DNA from: Psychrobacter sp. GP33
Lineage (GTDB): Bacteria; Pseudomonadota; Gammaproteobacteria; Pseudomonadales; Moraxellaceae
Assembly: GCF_014119005.1 (NCBI RefSeq)
Contig: NZ_JACGYX010000005.1
Span: forward strand, 186,001 to 250,000
Direction of reading: 5' to 3'
Length of the DNA stretch: 64,000 nucleotides
Both the position numbers and the translations under genes were made by a program. The first letter of the stretch is position 1, and each line of letters begins with the position of its first letter. Positions 1-9,277 of this stretch are shown here, one piece after another. The notes beneath the pieces were generated by a model that saw nothing but the letters and a program-made list of their open reading frames with translations, did not search any database and was not told where the DNA came from.

Positions 1-562
1 CGAACAAGACAGTCCTAAGAAGTTTCTAAAAATCGTCCGTCCGGTACGGGTTAAGGTCGATGATAAATGGGCAGAGTTACGTCCATACGATGGTTTTGAG
101 CTGAATTTTGAGATTGATTTTGACCATCCCGCATTTAACAAAGATTTACAGCATGCTCAGCTGCGTTTTTCTACTCACAACTTTATCGAAGAGTTAAGTG
201 GAGCGCGCACCTTTGGGTTTTTAAATGATATTGAAGCCTTACGTCGAAATAATTTGGCGTTAGGAGGCAGCATGGATAATGCTATTGTGATTGATGATGC
301 CAAGATATTAAATGTCGAAGGTTTACGCTTTGCTGATGAGTTTGTACGTCATAAAATTTTGGATGCTTTGGGAGATTTATACTTGATTGGTTATCCATTA
401 TTGGGTCGTTTTAACGCCTATAAATCTGGGCACGCATTAAATAATTTGCTAGTTCGTGAAATTTTATCTGACTCAGATAACTTTGAAATTGTAACTTTTG
501 ATGACAATGTAACTTGTCCTATAGAATATTTACCTTTAAGTGCTTTAACTGTTGAAGGATAA
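1..562 (+). CDS. lpxC: UDP-3-O-acyl-GlcNAc deacetylase, C-terminal part
   Basis: The 5' end lies outside the window; the reading frame is open from base 2 to the TAA at 560-562. LpxC is the Zn-dependent deacetylase for the committed step of lipid A synthesis in the cytoplasm. Visible family landmarks are GGSMDNAIV, then HKILDALGD, whose His and Asp match the zinc ligands H238/D242 of E. coli, and KSGHALNN, which holds the catalytic His265 equivalent. The C-terminus is short and normal for the family. A strong terminator follows about 145 bases downstream. Identity is secure; only the N-terminal half is missing from view. Confidence 0.95.
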   Translation, partial: EQDSPKKFLKIVRPVRVKVDDKWAELRPYDGFELNFEIDFDHPAFNKDLQHAQLRFSTHNFIEELSGARTFGFLNDIEALRRNNLALGGSMDNAIVIDDAKILNVEGLRFADEFVRHKILDALGDLYLIGYPLLGRFNAYKSGHALNNLLVREILSDSDNFEIVTFDDNVTCPIEYLPLSALTVEG

Positions 563-706
563 ATACAAGCTTATACAGGATGTATCGCAACATTTACGTA
601 AGATTACATAATGCGAAAGCGCATAATGTTTGCTGTACTTTCTTTCCAATATTATTGTTTTTGAAGAGCACGCTGAAAGCTAGAGTTTACAAACCCTTCA
701 ACCGAC

Positions 707-764
707 AAAAAAACGTCTACTGTTTAAATCAAAAGTATCGATTTAAACAGTAGACGTTTTTTTT
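707..764. terminator. Bidirectional intrinsic terminator between lpxC and dciA
   Basis: A perfect 19-bp inverted repeat (arms 711-729 and 741-759, 11-base loop) is flanked by an A-run on the left and a T-run on the right. It can therefore end lpxC on the plus strand and dciA on the minus strand, which converge here. Confidence 0.9.
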
Positions 765-849
765 AACCTAACTAGCTCGAAAAACATGTCTTTTTAGTCA
801 ACTTTTTGGTACTTGGTTTACCTAACTTTACATTGTAATTTAAGGCTTT

Positions 850-1365
850 TTAGTCATCTAATAGCTGTAAGAGCGCCTTTTGCAAGTCTTTATCAGCCGT
901 GACATGCTTTGCAGCCTGTGATATAGTCCTTTTTATATTTTGACTCAGCCCCTTATTTGCATTGGTTCTAACAGCATTTGATGAGGATGAGACAGGCGTT
1001 AGTGACTCCTCATTATAAGGAGATTTAGCAGGAATTTTTGCTATCACGACATGAATCTGCTTGAGTTGTTTAAATGTAATAGACTGTTTGGTTAATACTT
1101 CAAGATAAGCATTTTGTAAATAACGAATATGATTGGCTGCGGTCATTGAGTTTACACTGAGAGTAAGTTGCTCTGTAGTAAGACGCACCACCCAGCAGCT
1201 ATTTAGTATCTCTTCTGGTAAACAGTCTATTAATAATGTTTTTACTTCATGGGTAGCCTGCGTATAAAGACGCACGTTATCAGCCAAACTTCGCGGTAGA
1301 GCGCTACCAGAAAATGCTTGGTGATCGATAAGTTGAGCGAGCCGATTAGGCTGTTTTTTTGACAT
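850..1365 (-). CDS. dciA: DciA/DUF721 family protein (DnaB helicase-associated)
   Basis: 171 aa when started at the ATG at 1365; an in-frame GTG at 1374 is the alternative. The N-terminal 100 residues show the DUF721/DciA pattern: a basic helix, then LIDCLPEEI, CWVVRLTTEQLTLSV and a helix ending HIRYLQNAYLEVL. DciA family proteins are the ancestral partners of the replicative helicase DnaB in bacteria lacking DnaC (established knowledge). The C-terminal 60 residues are Ser/Asn/Lys-rich and look disordered. A DUF721 gene next to lpxC is usual in gammaproteobacteria. The assignment rests on domain pattern plus position, so the helicase-loading role is inferred. Confidence 0.72.
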   Translation of the reverse strand: MSKKQPNRLAQLIDHQAFSGSALPRSLADNVRLYTQATHEVKTLLIDCLPEEILNSCWVVRLTTEQLTLSVNSMTAANHIRYLQNAYLEVLTKQSITFKQLKQIHVVIAKIPAKSPYNEESLTPVSSSSNAVRTNANKGLSQNIKRTISQAAKHVTADKDLQKALLQLLDD

Positions 1366-1548
1366 CGTAATCACTCATCTATTAGGTGGTGGTATAACAG
1401 CGACTGGTTGAAAATTTGCTTAACTGAAAAGCGCACACTGTGAATATCAAGATTTTATCATGTTTATTTGATTGTAATCTCTTCTAAATTAATTACTGCT
1501 TTGTCACGGATGATGAGCACACTTGCATTAACAATAGGTAGTAAATTT

Positions 1549-2262
1549 ATGAAAAAGGCTTTATTAATTTTGTCAGTATTGAGCATGGGCGTAGCACAAA
1601 CGAGTGGTGCTTCTGTCAATATCATCTCAAATAGTACACTGGCTGATAGCAGAGCAAATATCGCTAAATCAAATTCCTACGGTTCATCGCAAAACATCTA
1701 CAGCACCAATAATGGTGGGGTACATGTTTCTAACAATACTGAGATTACCCGCGCCATCAACGTATTAAAGCAAAAAGGTAGTGAGCTTGATACGTTATCG
1801 CGTCGTTTATATGCTGAAAAGAAAGAGCAGTTTAAGTCGGTATTAGATCACAATTCGGCGCCTGCTATTGCAGCTGCCCGTGCGTCACGAGTGGCACTGT
1901 CTAGAAGTTCTGGTTATTGTGCGCGTTATGTTCGTAAAGCGCTACAATCAGCAGGTTATGACTTCACGCCAAATCCATCCGCTTATCAGTATGCTACCCG
2001 TGGCACGCTTGCTCAAGCTGGATTTACTAAAATTAGCAATGACATGCCTACTCAAATCGGTGATGTCGTAGTGTTTGATCGCAGCTCAAAGCATCCACAC
2101 GGTCATATTCAGATTTTTGATGGCTCAAACTGGATATCTGATTTTCGTCAAAATAGTATAAGTCCGTATAGTAATATCTATGGTTACAGCACCTGGCGCG
2201 ATTCGCAATATGTTGATGATGCGTCTAACCGTGGTATTTATTTAGCGATGGCTGATAAGTAG
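1549..2262 (+). CDS. Secreted CHAP/NlpC-P60-like cysteine amidase
   Basis: I start at the ATG at 1549 because it opens a typical signal peptide (MKK, hydrophobic core, cleavage near residue 22, AQTSGA). The upstream in-frame start at 1468 would bury that signal. After a Ser/Asn-rich linker and a helical stretch (about residues 65-100), the C-terminal 115 residues carry SGYCARYVRKAL with Cys124 and, 60 residues later, GHIQIF with His186. That is the Cys-His pair of CHAP/NlpC-P60 peptidoglycan hydrolases. It probably cleaves peptidoglycan peptides in the periplasm or outside the cell. Terminators isolate it on both sides. No partner gene is adjacent, and the exact bond cut cannot be told from sequence. 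Confidence 0.75.
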   Translation: MKKALLILSVLSMGVAQTSGASVNIISNSTLADSRANIAKSNSYGSSQNIYSTNNGGVHVSNNTEITRAINVLKQKGSELDTLSRRLYAEKKEQFKSVLDHNSAPAIAAARASRVALSRSSGYCARYVRKALQSAGYDFTPNPSAYQYATRGTLAQAGFTKISNDMPTQIGDVVVFDRSSKHPHGHIQIFDGSNWISDFRQNSISPYSNIYGYSTWRDSQYVDDASNRGIYLAMADK

Positions 2263-2290
2263 TAATTATTAATTAAAAGCTGTCCCCATT

Positions 2291-2331
2291 AAAAAACCCA
2301 GTAATGACGTTATAACATTACTGGGTTTTTT
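2291..2331. terminator. Bidirectional intrinsic terminator
   Basis: Perfect inverted repeat with arms 2291-2306 and 2316-2331, a 9-base loop, an A-run on the left and a T-run on the right. It separates the convergent amidase gene and the DOMON-like gene. Confidence 0.9.
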
Positions 2332-2407
2332 AATGCTTATATTTTTTTGGAATGAGAGCAGGTCCTAAATAGCTATTAATCAATAGTATTTCTTTAAACC
2401 ATAGAGT

Positions 2408-3184
2408 CTAATATTTAAACCGTGACCAATAGGCGCGCTGATGAAAGTCGGGGGGCGAGGCGTGAGCCGGTGCATAATATAATTGTGCCTGACCAAACTG
2501 TAGAATTACACATGGATGTATATACTTAATATATTTATTCGGCTCATAATACGTATGATTTTTGTCTGACGATAATAACAGTTGCGCTACTGGTACGCTA
2601 AAGCTACGCTGATAGTAATAACGTGGAACAAATAGGTCACTGCTTAAATCACAGCTATTAGCTATAAGCTTAAGAGCTGAAGAAGGGGTAATGGCACGCA
2701 CGACTTTTGATATTGTTTTACCGTTATAGCCCTGCTCATCGTTATGCCAATCAATGTACGCGCGTGCTTTTTTATTTTCCTGTAATAATGGCGAGGGTGG
2801 CAATGATTTGGGATTGCGATAACTCTCGAACTGATACAGCGCATAATGACCACTCGGACTGGCATTAATCTCAATATAACTTGCCGTCTCGTTATGCTCA
2901 TTAAACCCACTAGCAATAAAACATTCCAGACAAGTCTGCTCCCATAAAAAATCGGTAAAGCTGACGTTTATAGCTTGCCATTTCGCCCAGTTTAATTGGG
3001 AAGCCAAGCGAGAATCAGGTAGTTGAATACGGTACGTAAAAGATAGGCTAGGTATTGGCTCTTGAGTGAGAGTAATACTAACAGTTACTTGAATATCCTT
3101 TAGCTGTGTTATTGTCACGCCTAAATGTTCGGCATCGACTTCTAGTATTTCTGTTGCTAAGCATAATTTAAAGGTTTGAGTCAT
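2408..3184 (-). CDS. DOMON-like domain protein
   Basis: 258 aa, no signal peptide and no membrane segment. The central stretch WEQTCLECFI, YIEINASPSGHYALY and FESYRNP matches a widespread proteobacterial DOMON-like family with a carbohydrate-binding-module-like beta sandwich. Its members usually carry W-E-x-T-C-L-E-x-F followed by a N-x-S-P-S-G-x-W-like turn. The biochemical role of this family is unknown. The gene stands alone on the minus strand between two terminators. I see no Shine-Dalgarno sequence at the ATG at 3184, so the start is uncertain. Confidence 0.7.
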   Translation of the reverse strand: MTQTFKLCLATEILEVDAEHLGVTITQLKDIQVTVSITLTQEPIPSLSFTYRIQLPDSRLASQLNWAKWQAINVSFTDFLWEQTCLECFIASGFNEHNETASYIEINASPSGHYALYQFESYRNPKSLPPSPLLQENKKARAYIDWHNDEQGYNGKTISKVVRAITPSSALKLIANSCDLSSDLFVPRYYYQRSFSVPVAQLLLSSDKNHTYYEPNKYIKYIHPCVILQFGQAQLYYAPAHASPPDFHQRAYWSRFKY

Positions 3185-3265
3185 GAAGCAATGCCATAAA
3201 GAATAAAAATGAATAAGACTAGAGATGAATAATTAGTGACTTTCTATTAGTCAATATTTAGATAA

Positions 3266-3304
3266 TATAAAAGCCGCGAGCACTCATGTACTGCGGCTTT
3301 TATA
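3266..3304 (-). terminator. Intrinsic terminator of yhbY
   Basis: Perfect 12-bp inverted repeat (arms 3266-3277 and 3293-3304) with a GC-rich core and a T-rich exit on the minus strand, about 70 bases after the yhbY stop. Confidence 0.8.
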
Positions 3305-3373
3305 CTTTGCACTGCTAATGATGCAAGTTATTATTTCAACTTAATCATCAATTAATATCATCAAGACACGTAA

Positions 3374-3682
3374 CTATGCGTGACGTGATAAATTCGACAG
3401 CTTTGGGTTGGCATTAGGGTTTTTACGTAATAATAACGCCATACGTCCAATAGTATGAATTACTTGAGCTTTAGCATTTTTTGCAAGCGCAGTAGTCACC
3501 GCATCACGCTCGTCTTTACTACCCGCTGGCAGCTTTACTTTAATTAGCTCATGATCCGATAAGGCACGGTCGATTTCTTCAGTAATAGCTGGGGTGACGC
3601 CGTTGTTGCCAATCATGACAATAGGCTTTAGCTCGTGACCAATACCTTTTAGACGTTTAAGCGTAGCGTTATCAAGTTCCAT
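3374..3682 (-). CDS. yhbY: YhbY-type ribosome-associated RNA-binding protein
   Basis: I start at the ATG at 3682 (102 aa), which has a TTAGGA ribosome-binding site 5 bases upstream. The longer frame to 3733 adds an atypical Tyr/Phe-rich leader. The whole protein is a CRS1-YhbY domain: LKGIGHELKPIVMIGNNGVT carries the G-x-x-G RNA-binding loop, followed by ELIKVKL and a C-terminal IGRMALLLRK strand. E. coli YhbY associates with pre-50S ribosomal particles. As in E. coli, it is divergent from rlmE-ftsH, which supports a shared ribosome-maturation theme. Confidence 0.93.
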   Translation of the reverse strand: MELDNATLKRLKGIGHELKPIVMIGNNGVTPAITEEIDRALSDHELIKVKLPAGSKDERDAVTTALAKNAKAQVIHTIGRMALLLRKNPNANPKLSNLSRHA

Positions 3683-3733
3683 AAAATTCCTAAGCGTTGA
3701 GAAATAAAAAATATAAAAGTCAGAGTAAAACAT

Positions 3734-4175
3734 GATACCTATATTAACAAGCTCATCATTAGCCGGTTTATCTTCTTAATTATTAGGATTAAGAGCACTG
3801 TGATATCAATCTAAACAGCTCGTTTATGAAAAATCATAACGTTAATGCTAAATGCTTAATAAGTAATAGGTAAAAAGGTTTTGAGATAAAATCACTGGGA
3901 TTCTGCACGATTTTATAGCATGAAAATGTTAAACTGACCTTAATAGGACATTATAAACGCTACTGGCTGATAAATCTGTTAAATCATTCATACTATCGTT
4001 AATTTAGACCATTCTATCGTTAATTTAACGTATCAGCTTGTAGTCGCTTATGTTGACCACATATATAAATCAATGGCTGACACTTATATAGGTTCAGTCT
4101 ATTACCAAACCTTTTATCCTTCATCTAACCCTTTGATACTCAAAACGATTTTATTGTTAAATAGGAGCACCTATT
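3734..4175. other. Divergent yhbY/rlmE intergenic region
   Basis: This 440-base AT-rich gap must hold promoters for both directions. I see no ORF or RNA gene. The only clear structure is a 21-bp imperfect tandem repeat at 3989-4030. No convincing -35/-10 pair could be assigned. Confidence 0.6.
3989..4030. repeat. Two tandem 21-bp repeats upstream of rlmE
   Basis: Units 3989-4009 and 4010-4030 match at 17 of 21 positions. The shared core CTATCGTTAATTTA is identical in both copies (3993-4006 and 4014-4027). The 21-bp period equals two helical turns, so both copies face the same side of the DNA, as expected for a dimer-binding operator. The factor is unknown. Confidence 0.7.
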
Positions 4176-4808
4176 TTGGCCACGCGTATTAAGAATAAAA
4201 GTCTCTCAAAAAGCAGCAGTGCTTGGATGAAAGAGCATCTTGATGACTTTTATGTAAAGCAAGCTCAAAAAGAAGGCTATCGCGCGCGTGCTGCCTATAA
4301 ATTGCTAGAAATTAATGAGAAAACAAAACTGATTAGTAAAGGTATGACTGTGGTGGATTTGGGCAGTGCGCCCGGCAGTTGGTCACAGGTTGCAGGAAAA
4401 TTGGTTGGTGAGACAGGTATTTTGATTGCCTCTGATATTTTACCAATGGATAGATTAGAGAATGTGACCTTTATACAGGGCGACTTTCGTGAAGCTGAAG
4501 TTTTCGATAGCATTATGGCAGAGGTTGGTGATCGGCAAGTGGATGTCGTGTTGTCTGATATGGCACCCAATACTTCTGGCAATAGTGCGGTAGATCAGCC
4601 ACGGATGATGTATCTGTGCGAGCTTGCAGTAGATTTTGCTTTAGCGACCTTACCTGAAGGCGGTGCCTTGATTATGAAGATGTTTCAAGGAGCGGGTGAA
4701 CAGGAATTGCGTAAGCAGATGCAGGAAAAATTCAGCAAAATCCGTAGTATCAAGCCTGACGCATCACGCGCACGTTCAAAAGAGATATTTTGGATTGCTA
4801 TTAAATAA
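4176..4808 (+). CDS. rlmE: 23S rRNA (uridine-2552-2'-O)-methyltransferase
   Basis: 210 aa starting at TTG (4176), chosen because AGGAG lies 8 bases upstream at 4163-4167 and the N-terminus matches the family. It methylates U2552 in the A-loop of 23S rRNA with SAM during 50S maturation. The SAM motif is VVDLGSAPGSWSQ (59-71). The catalytic tetrad is complete: K42, D128 (LSDMAPN), K168 (LIMKMFQG) and E203 (SKEIFW), each four residues later than E. coli K38-D124-K164-E199. It precedes ftsH as in E. coli, but with a 366-base gap that probably contains a separate ftsH promoter. Confidence 0.97.
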   Translation: MATRIKNKSLSKSSSAWMKEHLDDFYVKQAQKEGYRARAAYKLLEINEKTKLISKGMTVVDLGSAPGSWSQVAGKLVGETGILIASDILPMDRLENVTFIQGDFREAEVFDSIMAEVGDRQVDVVLSDMAPNTSGNSAVDQPRMMYLCELAVDFALATLPEGGALIMKMFQGAGEQELRKQMQEKFSKIRSIKPDASRARSKEIFWIAIK

Positions 4809-5174
4809 TGACTGGACGAATGTAATTAATATCTATATGTAGCGAATTGTGATGTGATAAGTTATGTCAGAAATAGCTACATTTGTTAACCGAATAAACT
4901 GGCGTTCTGCTTGAATTGTGAAAGTTAAAACCACATATCGTGGTATATTAACTTTGTTTTCGGCACTTTTAACAATAAATTGTTTTGAGCAGAGTCGTTT
5001 AAGAGCGAACCATCTATTGCAGTCATTATATGTTTTTAGATAGAACGGAATTTTTAAAGTACTTTAAACGTTTATATATTTATCTAAAAATAGTTTTAAT
5101 GAATAGTAGATCATCACTTTGAAGACGTCACGTGTTTAGTAAAAACACCAATAAGTAAGGGATGGGAATAACTA
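4809..5174 (+). other. rlmE-ftsH intergenic region
   Basis: 366 AT-rich bases without an ORF. It holds the candidate heat-shock promoter at 4910-4938. That promoter overlaps an imperfect hairpin with outer arms AAAGTTAA/TTAACTTT (4921-4928/4948-4955) and inner arms ACCAC/GTGGT (4930-4934/4940-4944). The hairpin is followed by TTTGTTTT-like sequence and might instead be a weak rlmE terminator. Nothing else stands out. Confidence 0.5.
4910..4938 (+). promoter_or_regulatory. Candidate sigma-32 heat-shock promoter of ftsH
   Basis: CTTGAAT (4910-4916), a 14-base spacer, then CCACATAT (4931-4938). The sigma-32 consensus is CTTGAAA, 11-16 bases, CCCCATNT, so there is one mismatch in each element. 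FtsH is a classical heat-shock protease, which supports the call. It implies a 5' leader of about 230 bases. Confidence 0.55.
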
Positions 5175-7070
5175 GTGAGCGACATGGTAAAAAATACCTT
5201 ATTGTGGCTGGTGGTAATCGGCGTTTTAGTGCTGGTGTTTAGCGGCTTTGATAAATCATCTGAGCCGGATAACCTTAACTACTCTGAGTTTGTGACCGCA
5301 GTGTCAGAAAAGCAAGTAGCCAGTATTGAGATTGACGGCGAGCAGATCACCGGTGAGAAAAAGAATGGTTCTGCATTTGAGACCATCCGTCCAGCTGTGA
5401 TGGATGACGAGCTGATGCCATTACTGCGTGAAAATAAAGTTGAAGTGCAGGGTACTGCGCCTAAGCGTCAAAGTGTGCTCATGCAGCTATTGATAGCCAG
5501 CTTCCCAATTCTACTGATTATTGGTCTCTTTTTATTCTTTATGCGTAATATGCAAGGCGGCGCTGGCGGTAAAGGCGGCGGACCGATGAGCTTTGGTAAG
5601 TCGAAAGCTAAAATGCTTACCGAAGATCAAATCAAAGTGAACTTTGATGATGTTGCCGGTTGTGAAGAAGCTAAAGAAGAAGTGGTGGAAGTCGTTGAGT
5701 TTTTACGTTCGCCAGATCGATTTACAAAACTTGGTGCAACGATTCCACGTGGTATCTTGATGGTAGGTCCGCCAGGTACAGGTAAAACACTATTAGCAAG
5801 AGCCATCGCTGGTGAAGCCAAAGTGCCGTTCTTTTCTATCTCAGGTTCTGACTTTGTTGAGATGTTCGTTGGTGTCGGTGCCTCACGCGTACGTGATATG
5901 TTCGAGCAAGCAAAGAAAAGCGCGCCATGTATCATCTTTATTGACGAGATTGATGCAGTCGGTCGTCATCGTGGTTCCGGTATGGGCGGTGGTAATGATG
6001 AGCGCGAACAAACGCTCAACCAATTACTGGTTGAGATGGATGGTTTTGAAGGCAATGAAGGTGTGATTGTCATTGCGGCAACCAACCGTGCCGATGTTCT
6101 TGATAAAGCATTACTACGTCCGGGTCGTTTTGACCGTCAGGTACAGGTAGGCTTGCCAGACATCAAAGGGCGCGAACAGATTCTAAAAGTGCATTTAAGA
6201 AAATTGCCTAATACGACCAGTGTTGATGCTCATTCATTGGCGCGAGGTACGCCAGGATTTAGTGGTGCACAGCTTGCCAACCTTGTAAACGAGGCGGCAT
6301 TATTTGCAGCACGTCGTAACAAGCGTAGCGTTGATATGAATGATTTTGAAGATGCAAAGGATAAGCTATATATGGGTCCTGAGCGCAAATCAATGGTGAT
6401 TCGTGAAGAAGAGCGCCGTGCTACTGCATATCATGAGTCCGGTCATGCTTTAGTAGCGGAGTTATTGCCGGGCACAGACCCTGTGCATAAAGTGACGATC
6501 ATGCCACGCGGATTTGCTCTAGGTGTCACTTGGCAGTTGCCTGAACATGACCAGACCAGTCTTTATAAATCTAAAATGCTGAGCGATATTGCTATTTTAT
6601 TTGGTGGTCGTATTGCCGAAGAAGTGTTTATCAATCAAATGTCAACTGGTGCATCAAATGACTTTGAGCGTGCAACTAAAATGGCACGTGCGATGGTCAC
6701 TAAATACGGCATGTCAGATGCACTTGGCATTATGGTATATGAAGATGATGACAGCTCGCAAGGTTACTTTGGTGGGGGCAGCCGTACGATATCGGAAGCC
6801 ACGCAGCAAAAAGTTGATGAAGAAGTACGCCGAATGTTAGAAGAGCAATATGATATTGCTCGTGAATTGATTGAAGCCAATCATGATAAGATGCATGCAA
6901 TGGTTGATGCGCTAATGAAGTGGGAAACGATTGACCGTGATCAGTTGCAGGATATCTTAGCGGGTGAAGCCCCTCGTCCACCTAAAGTCTATCAGCATAC
7001 TGAAGTGAACTTATCGAAGAATGATATAAAAACGACTGGTTCAACACCGCCGCCACTTCCAGCAATGTAG
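5175..7070 (+). CDS. ftsH: ATP-dependent zinc metalloprotease FtsH
   Basis: 631 aa from a GTG at 5175 with an AGGGATGGGA purine tract upstream; ATG at 5184 is the alternative. Membrane-anchored AAA+ protease that degrades damaged membrane proteins and regulators such as LpxC and sigma-32 (known in E. coli). Two membrane segments (about 8-25 and 101-122) flank the periplasmic domain. Walker A is GPPGTGKT (198-205), Walker B is [11 protein letters not shown], the second region of homology ends [11 protein letters not shown], and the zinc site is HESGH (420-424). It closely matches the E. coli length, with an intact C-terminal peptidase domain. folP follows after a terminator. Confidence 0.98.
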   Translation: MSDMVKNTLLWLVVIGVLVLVFSGFDKSSEPDNLNYSEFVTAVSEKQVASIEIDGEQITGEKKNGSAFETIRPAVMDDELMPLLRENKVEVQGTAPKRQSVLMQLLIASFPILLIIGLFLFFMRNMQGGAGGKGGGPMSFGKSKAKMLTEDQIKVNFDDVAGCEEAKEEVVEVVEFLRSPDRFTKLGATIPRGILMVGPPGTGKTLLARAIAGEAKVPFFSISGSDFVEMFVGVGASRVRDMFEQAKKSAPCIIFIDEIDAVGRHRGSGMGGGNDEREQTLNQLLVEMDGFEGNEGVIVIAATNRADVLDKALLRPGRFDRQVQVGLPDIKGREQILKVHLRKLPNTTSVDAHSLARGTPGFSGAQLANLVNEAALFAARRNKRSVDMNDFEDAKDKLYMGPERKSMVIREEERRATAYHESGHALVAELLPGTDPVHKVTIMPRGFALGVTWQLPEHDQTSLYKSKMLSDIAILFGGRIAEEVFINQMSTGASNDFERATKMARAMVTKYGMSDALGIMVYEDDDSSQGYFGGGSRTISEATQQKVDEEVRRMLEEQYDIARELIEANHDKMHAMVDALMKWETIDRDQLQDILAGEAPRPPKVYQHTEVNLSKNDIKTTGSTPPPLPAM

Positions 7071-7093
7071 AGTGAGCAGTTATTGTCTTATAT

Positions 7094-7122
7094 AAAAAGC
7101 CCTTTTTACAAAGGGCTTTTTT
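7094..7122 (+). terminator. Intrinsic terminator after ftsH
   Basis: Perfect 12-bp stem (arms 7094-7105 and 7110-7121) with a GCCC core, a 4-base loop and a T6 tract, 24 bases after the ftsH stop. Confidence 0.9.
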
Positions 7123-7221
7123 GTGCCTACTAATTTCACGGGCTATTTTAAAAACTAGCTGATTTGCTGGTATGATGGGCTGATTCAATTTTTTATACTA
7201 TTTATTTTTGATGGATTGATT

Positions 7222-8127
7222 ATGTCATTGTTTCAGCCGTTACCTATTTTTAGCATAAGCAGTCGCGGTAAGTGTTTGGATTTATCCCAGCCTCATATTA
7301 TGGGCATCTTAAATGTGACACCGGATTCGTTTTCTGATGGCGGTCAATTTAACAGCATTGTTAAGGCATTTGCCCATTGTAAAGATATGATTGCAGCAGG
7401 TGCTACCATTATTGACATTGGCGGTGAATCTACACGTCCAAATGCCGAAACGGTAGTAACTGATGACGAATTGCAGCGTGTCGTTCCTATTGTTAAGGCA
7501 ATTCGACAGCAGTGTGGTGAGGAGATATGGTTATCTATCGATACCAGTAACCCGGACGTAATGCAGGCGGCTTACAATGAAGGGGCAGATATTTGGAACG
7601 ATGTACGCGCTTTAAGTCGGGAAGGTGCGCCGCTAATGGCAGTAAAGCTTGATATTCCGGTGATGTTAATGCACATGCGCGGCGAGCCGACCACCATGAA
7701 TAATCTTGCCCATTATACAAATGTCATTCAAGAGGTTAAGGCGGAGTTAACGTCTAGAGTTGATGAGGTAATAAACCTTGGCGTTAAACGTGAAAACATT
7801 ATTATTGATCCAGGTTTTGGTTTTGCTAAAAATTATACTCATCATTGTGCATTATTAACAGAGCTGAACTCGCTGCAAAGTCTTGGTTATCCAATCATGT
7901 TTGGTATATCGCGCAAACGGTTTTTAGCTGAAGTGTTGACAAAAAGTGGCATACCAGCTGTTACTCAAACTCAAGCTCTTGAGAGAGATGCAGTAGGAAC
8001 TGCTGCTGGTGTTTTTGCACTGCAACAAGGTGCCAGTATCCTGCGCACCCATAATGTCGCTATGATGCAACAAGCCGTCGCCCTATGGCAGCAATTGGTA
8101 GAATACAATGAAACCAAAATTATTTAA
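7222..8127 (+). CDS. folP: Dihydropteroate synthase
   Basis: 301 aa from the ATG at 7222 (ATGGA purine tract at 7211-7215). Condenses 6-hydroxymethyl-7,8-dihydropterin pyrophosphate with p-aminobenzoate in folate synthesis; the target of sulfonamides. Motifs in order: IMGILNVTPDSFSDGG, the pterin/pABA loop GATIIDIGGESTRP, IWNDVRAL, IIIDPGFGFAKNYTHH and the phosphate-binding FGISRKRFL. It sits after ftsH as in E. coli, but glmM, which normally follows, is replaced here by sdhE-ygfX. No sulfonamide-resistance insertion is evident. Confidence 0.97.
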   Translation: MSLFQPLPIFSISSRGKCLDLSQPHIMGILNVTPDSFSDGGQFNSIVKAFAHCKDMIAAGATIIDIGGESTRPNAETVVTDDELQRVVPIVKAIRQQCGEEIWLSIDTSNPDVMQAAYNEGADIWNDVRALSREGAPLMAVKLDIPVMLMHMRGEPTTMNNLAHYTNVIQEVKAELTSRVDEVINLGVKRENIIIDPGFGFAKNYTHHCALLTELNSLQSLGYPIMFGISRKRFLAEVLTKSGIPAVTQTQALERDAVGTAAGVFALQQGASILRTHNVAMMQQAVALWQQLVEYNETKII

Positions 8128-8191
8128 GTCTTTAAGATTAATGCTACTTTACACTAGATTTTAATTATAACTTCAAATAAAGGTCACTGTT

Positions 8192-8485
8192 ATGAGCGTC
8201 ATACACTCAGCTAATCAATCATCACCTGCACCAACCGACGAGCAACGCCGTATTATTTACCAAGCCCGCCGTGGACTCAAAGAATTAGATTTTTACATTG
8301 ACCCTTATGTAAAAGAGCTATATCTAACGTCAACATCAGATGAACAAGAGACTTTTGCCCAGATGCTTACCCATGAAGATCCTGATTTATTGGATTATTT
8401 TACCAATCAGAGTCAACCTGAAGATGAAGCAATTTGGGCGCTGGTTAATAAAATTAAAACATGGCGTCATTCTAAATCTCTATAA
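8192..8485 (+). CDS. sdhE: FAD assembly factor SdhE (CptB/YgfY family)
   Basis: 97 aa. The signature R-G-x-x-E is present at R27-G28-E31 inside YQARRGLKELDFYIDP, and the small acidic all-helical layout fits the family. SdhE helps attach FAD covalently to succinate dehydrogenase and fumarate reductase flavoproteins (established for Serratia and E. coli). The partner-like membrane gene ygfX follows 114 bases downstream, as in many gammaproteobacteria. The older literature names this pair a CptAB toxin-antitoxin; the SdhE role is better supported. Confidence 0.88.
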   Translation: MSVIHSANQSSPAPTDEQRRIIYQARRGLKELDFYIDPYVKELYLTSTSDEQETFAQMLTHEDPDLLDYFTNQSQPEDEAIWALVNKIKTWRHSKSL

Positions 8486-8599
8486 GGTGAATAAGTGGCG
8501 CTATTATTTAAAAATAATATCAGTTAAAGAATAGGCTAGTCTCAAAAGTAAAATGCATTTAGCTTTATGGTTTATCTAAAATAGGCGGCTGATGACAAT

Positions 8600-9073
8600 A
8601 TGGGTATTACGAATATGACTGACGTAAAGTCCTTACGTATCGATACGCCAATCAAGCCGTCTAGTCGTTTACGGACAGCATTGTACACTAGCTTTATAAC
8701 TGCAATGGGATTATTGGCTTGGCTTGCCCAGTTGTCGCTTGCTCAATATGTATTACTGCTTATCGTAACCGCGGGAGTTGCGTGTTATTTGGCATTAACT
8801 CGTCCGATATTGTTACACATTAGTCAGCCACCATTGCAACATCGTGTAGACCAGCATTGGCAATTACTCATGCGTACCAGTCGTGACGATGCGCTATGGC
8901 AAGCGCATTTATCTAAGTTGCACCGTTATCCGTCCTGTATTCACTTTGAATTTATTATTATTGAACCTCATCAACGCGTTTTGTCTGTCACCATCTTTCG
9001 CGACCAAGTAACCGTTCAGGAATGGCGACAGCTAAATATACTAGCTACTGTTATTCCGATAACCGCTCATTAA
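8600..9073 (+). CDS. ygfX: YgfX-like (CptA) inner-membrane protein
   Basis: 157 aa, ATG at 8600 behind AGGCGG. Two membrane helices (about 27-46 and 48-66) are followed by a roughly 90-residue cytoplasmic domain ending in TIFRDQVTVQEWRQLNI. This topology and its position right after sdhE match YgfX/CptA, reported in E. coli to interact with FtsZ and MreB. Sequence conservation is weak in this family, so the name rests largely on context. Its role here is not established. Confidence 0.6.
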   Translation: MGITNMTDVKSLRIDTPIKPSSRLRTALYTSFITAMGLLAWLAQLSLAQYVLLLIVTAGVACYLALTRPILLHISQPPLQHRVDQHWQLLMRTSRDDALWQAHLSKLHRYPSCIHFEFIIIEPHQRVLSVTIFRDQVTVQEWRQLNILATVIPITAH

Positions 9074-9277
9074 ATGAGTAGGAAATTATTCAATCATATT
9101 TAGTTCTTTTTTACTAATTAATGTCTTAATTTATTGTTTTTAACAATTCTATCTAATAACGAAGCTCTACATCCTATAACAAAACAACTATCTAGACGAT
9201 AAACGAGATTTGCTATATTGGTTAAGGATTTATTGACTATTGATTTATAAGAACTTTAAGAATAAAAGGATAATATC

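Noticed and set aside
1468..1548. Upstream extension of the secreted amidase
   Set aside because: It would put 27 residues before a classical signal peptide; the ATG at 1549 explains the export signal better.
8192..9073. CptAB toxin-antitoxin system
   Set aside because: The sdhE product carries the R-G-x-x-E flavinylation signature; the toxin-antitoxin interpretation of this pair is older and less supported.
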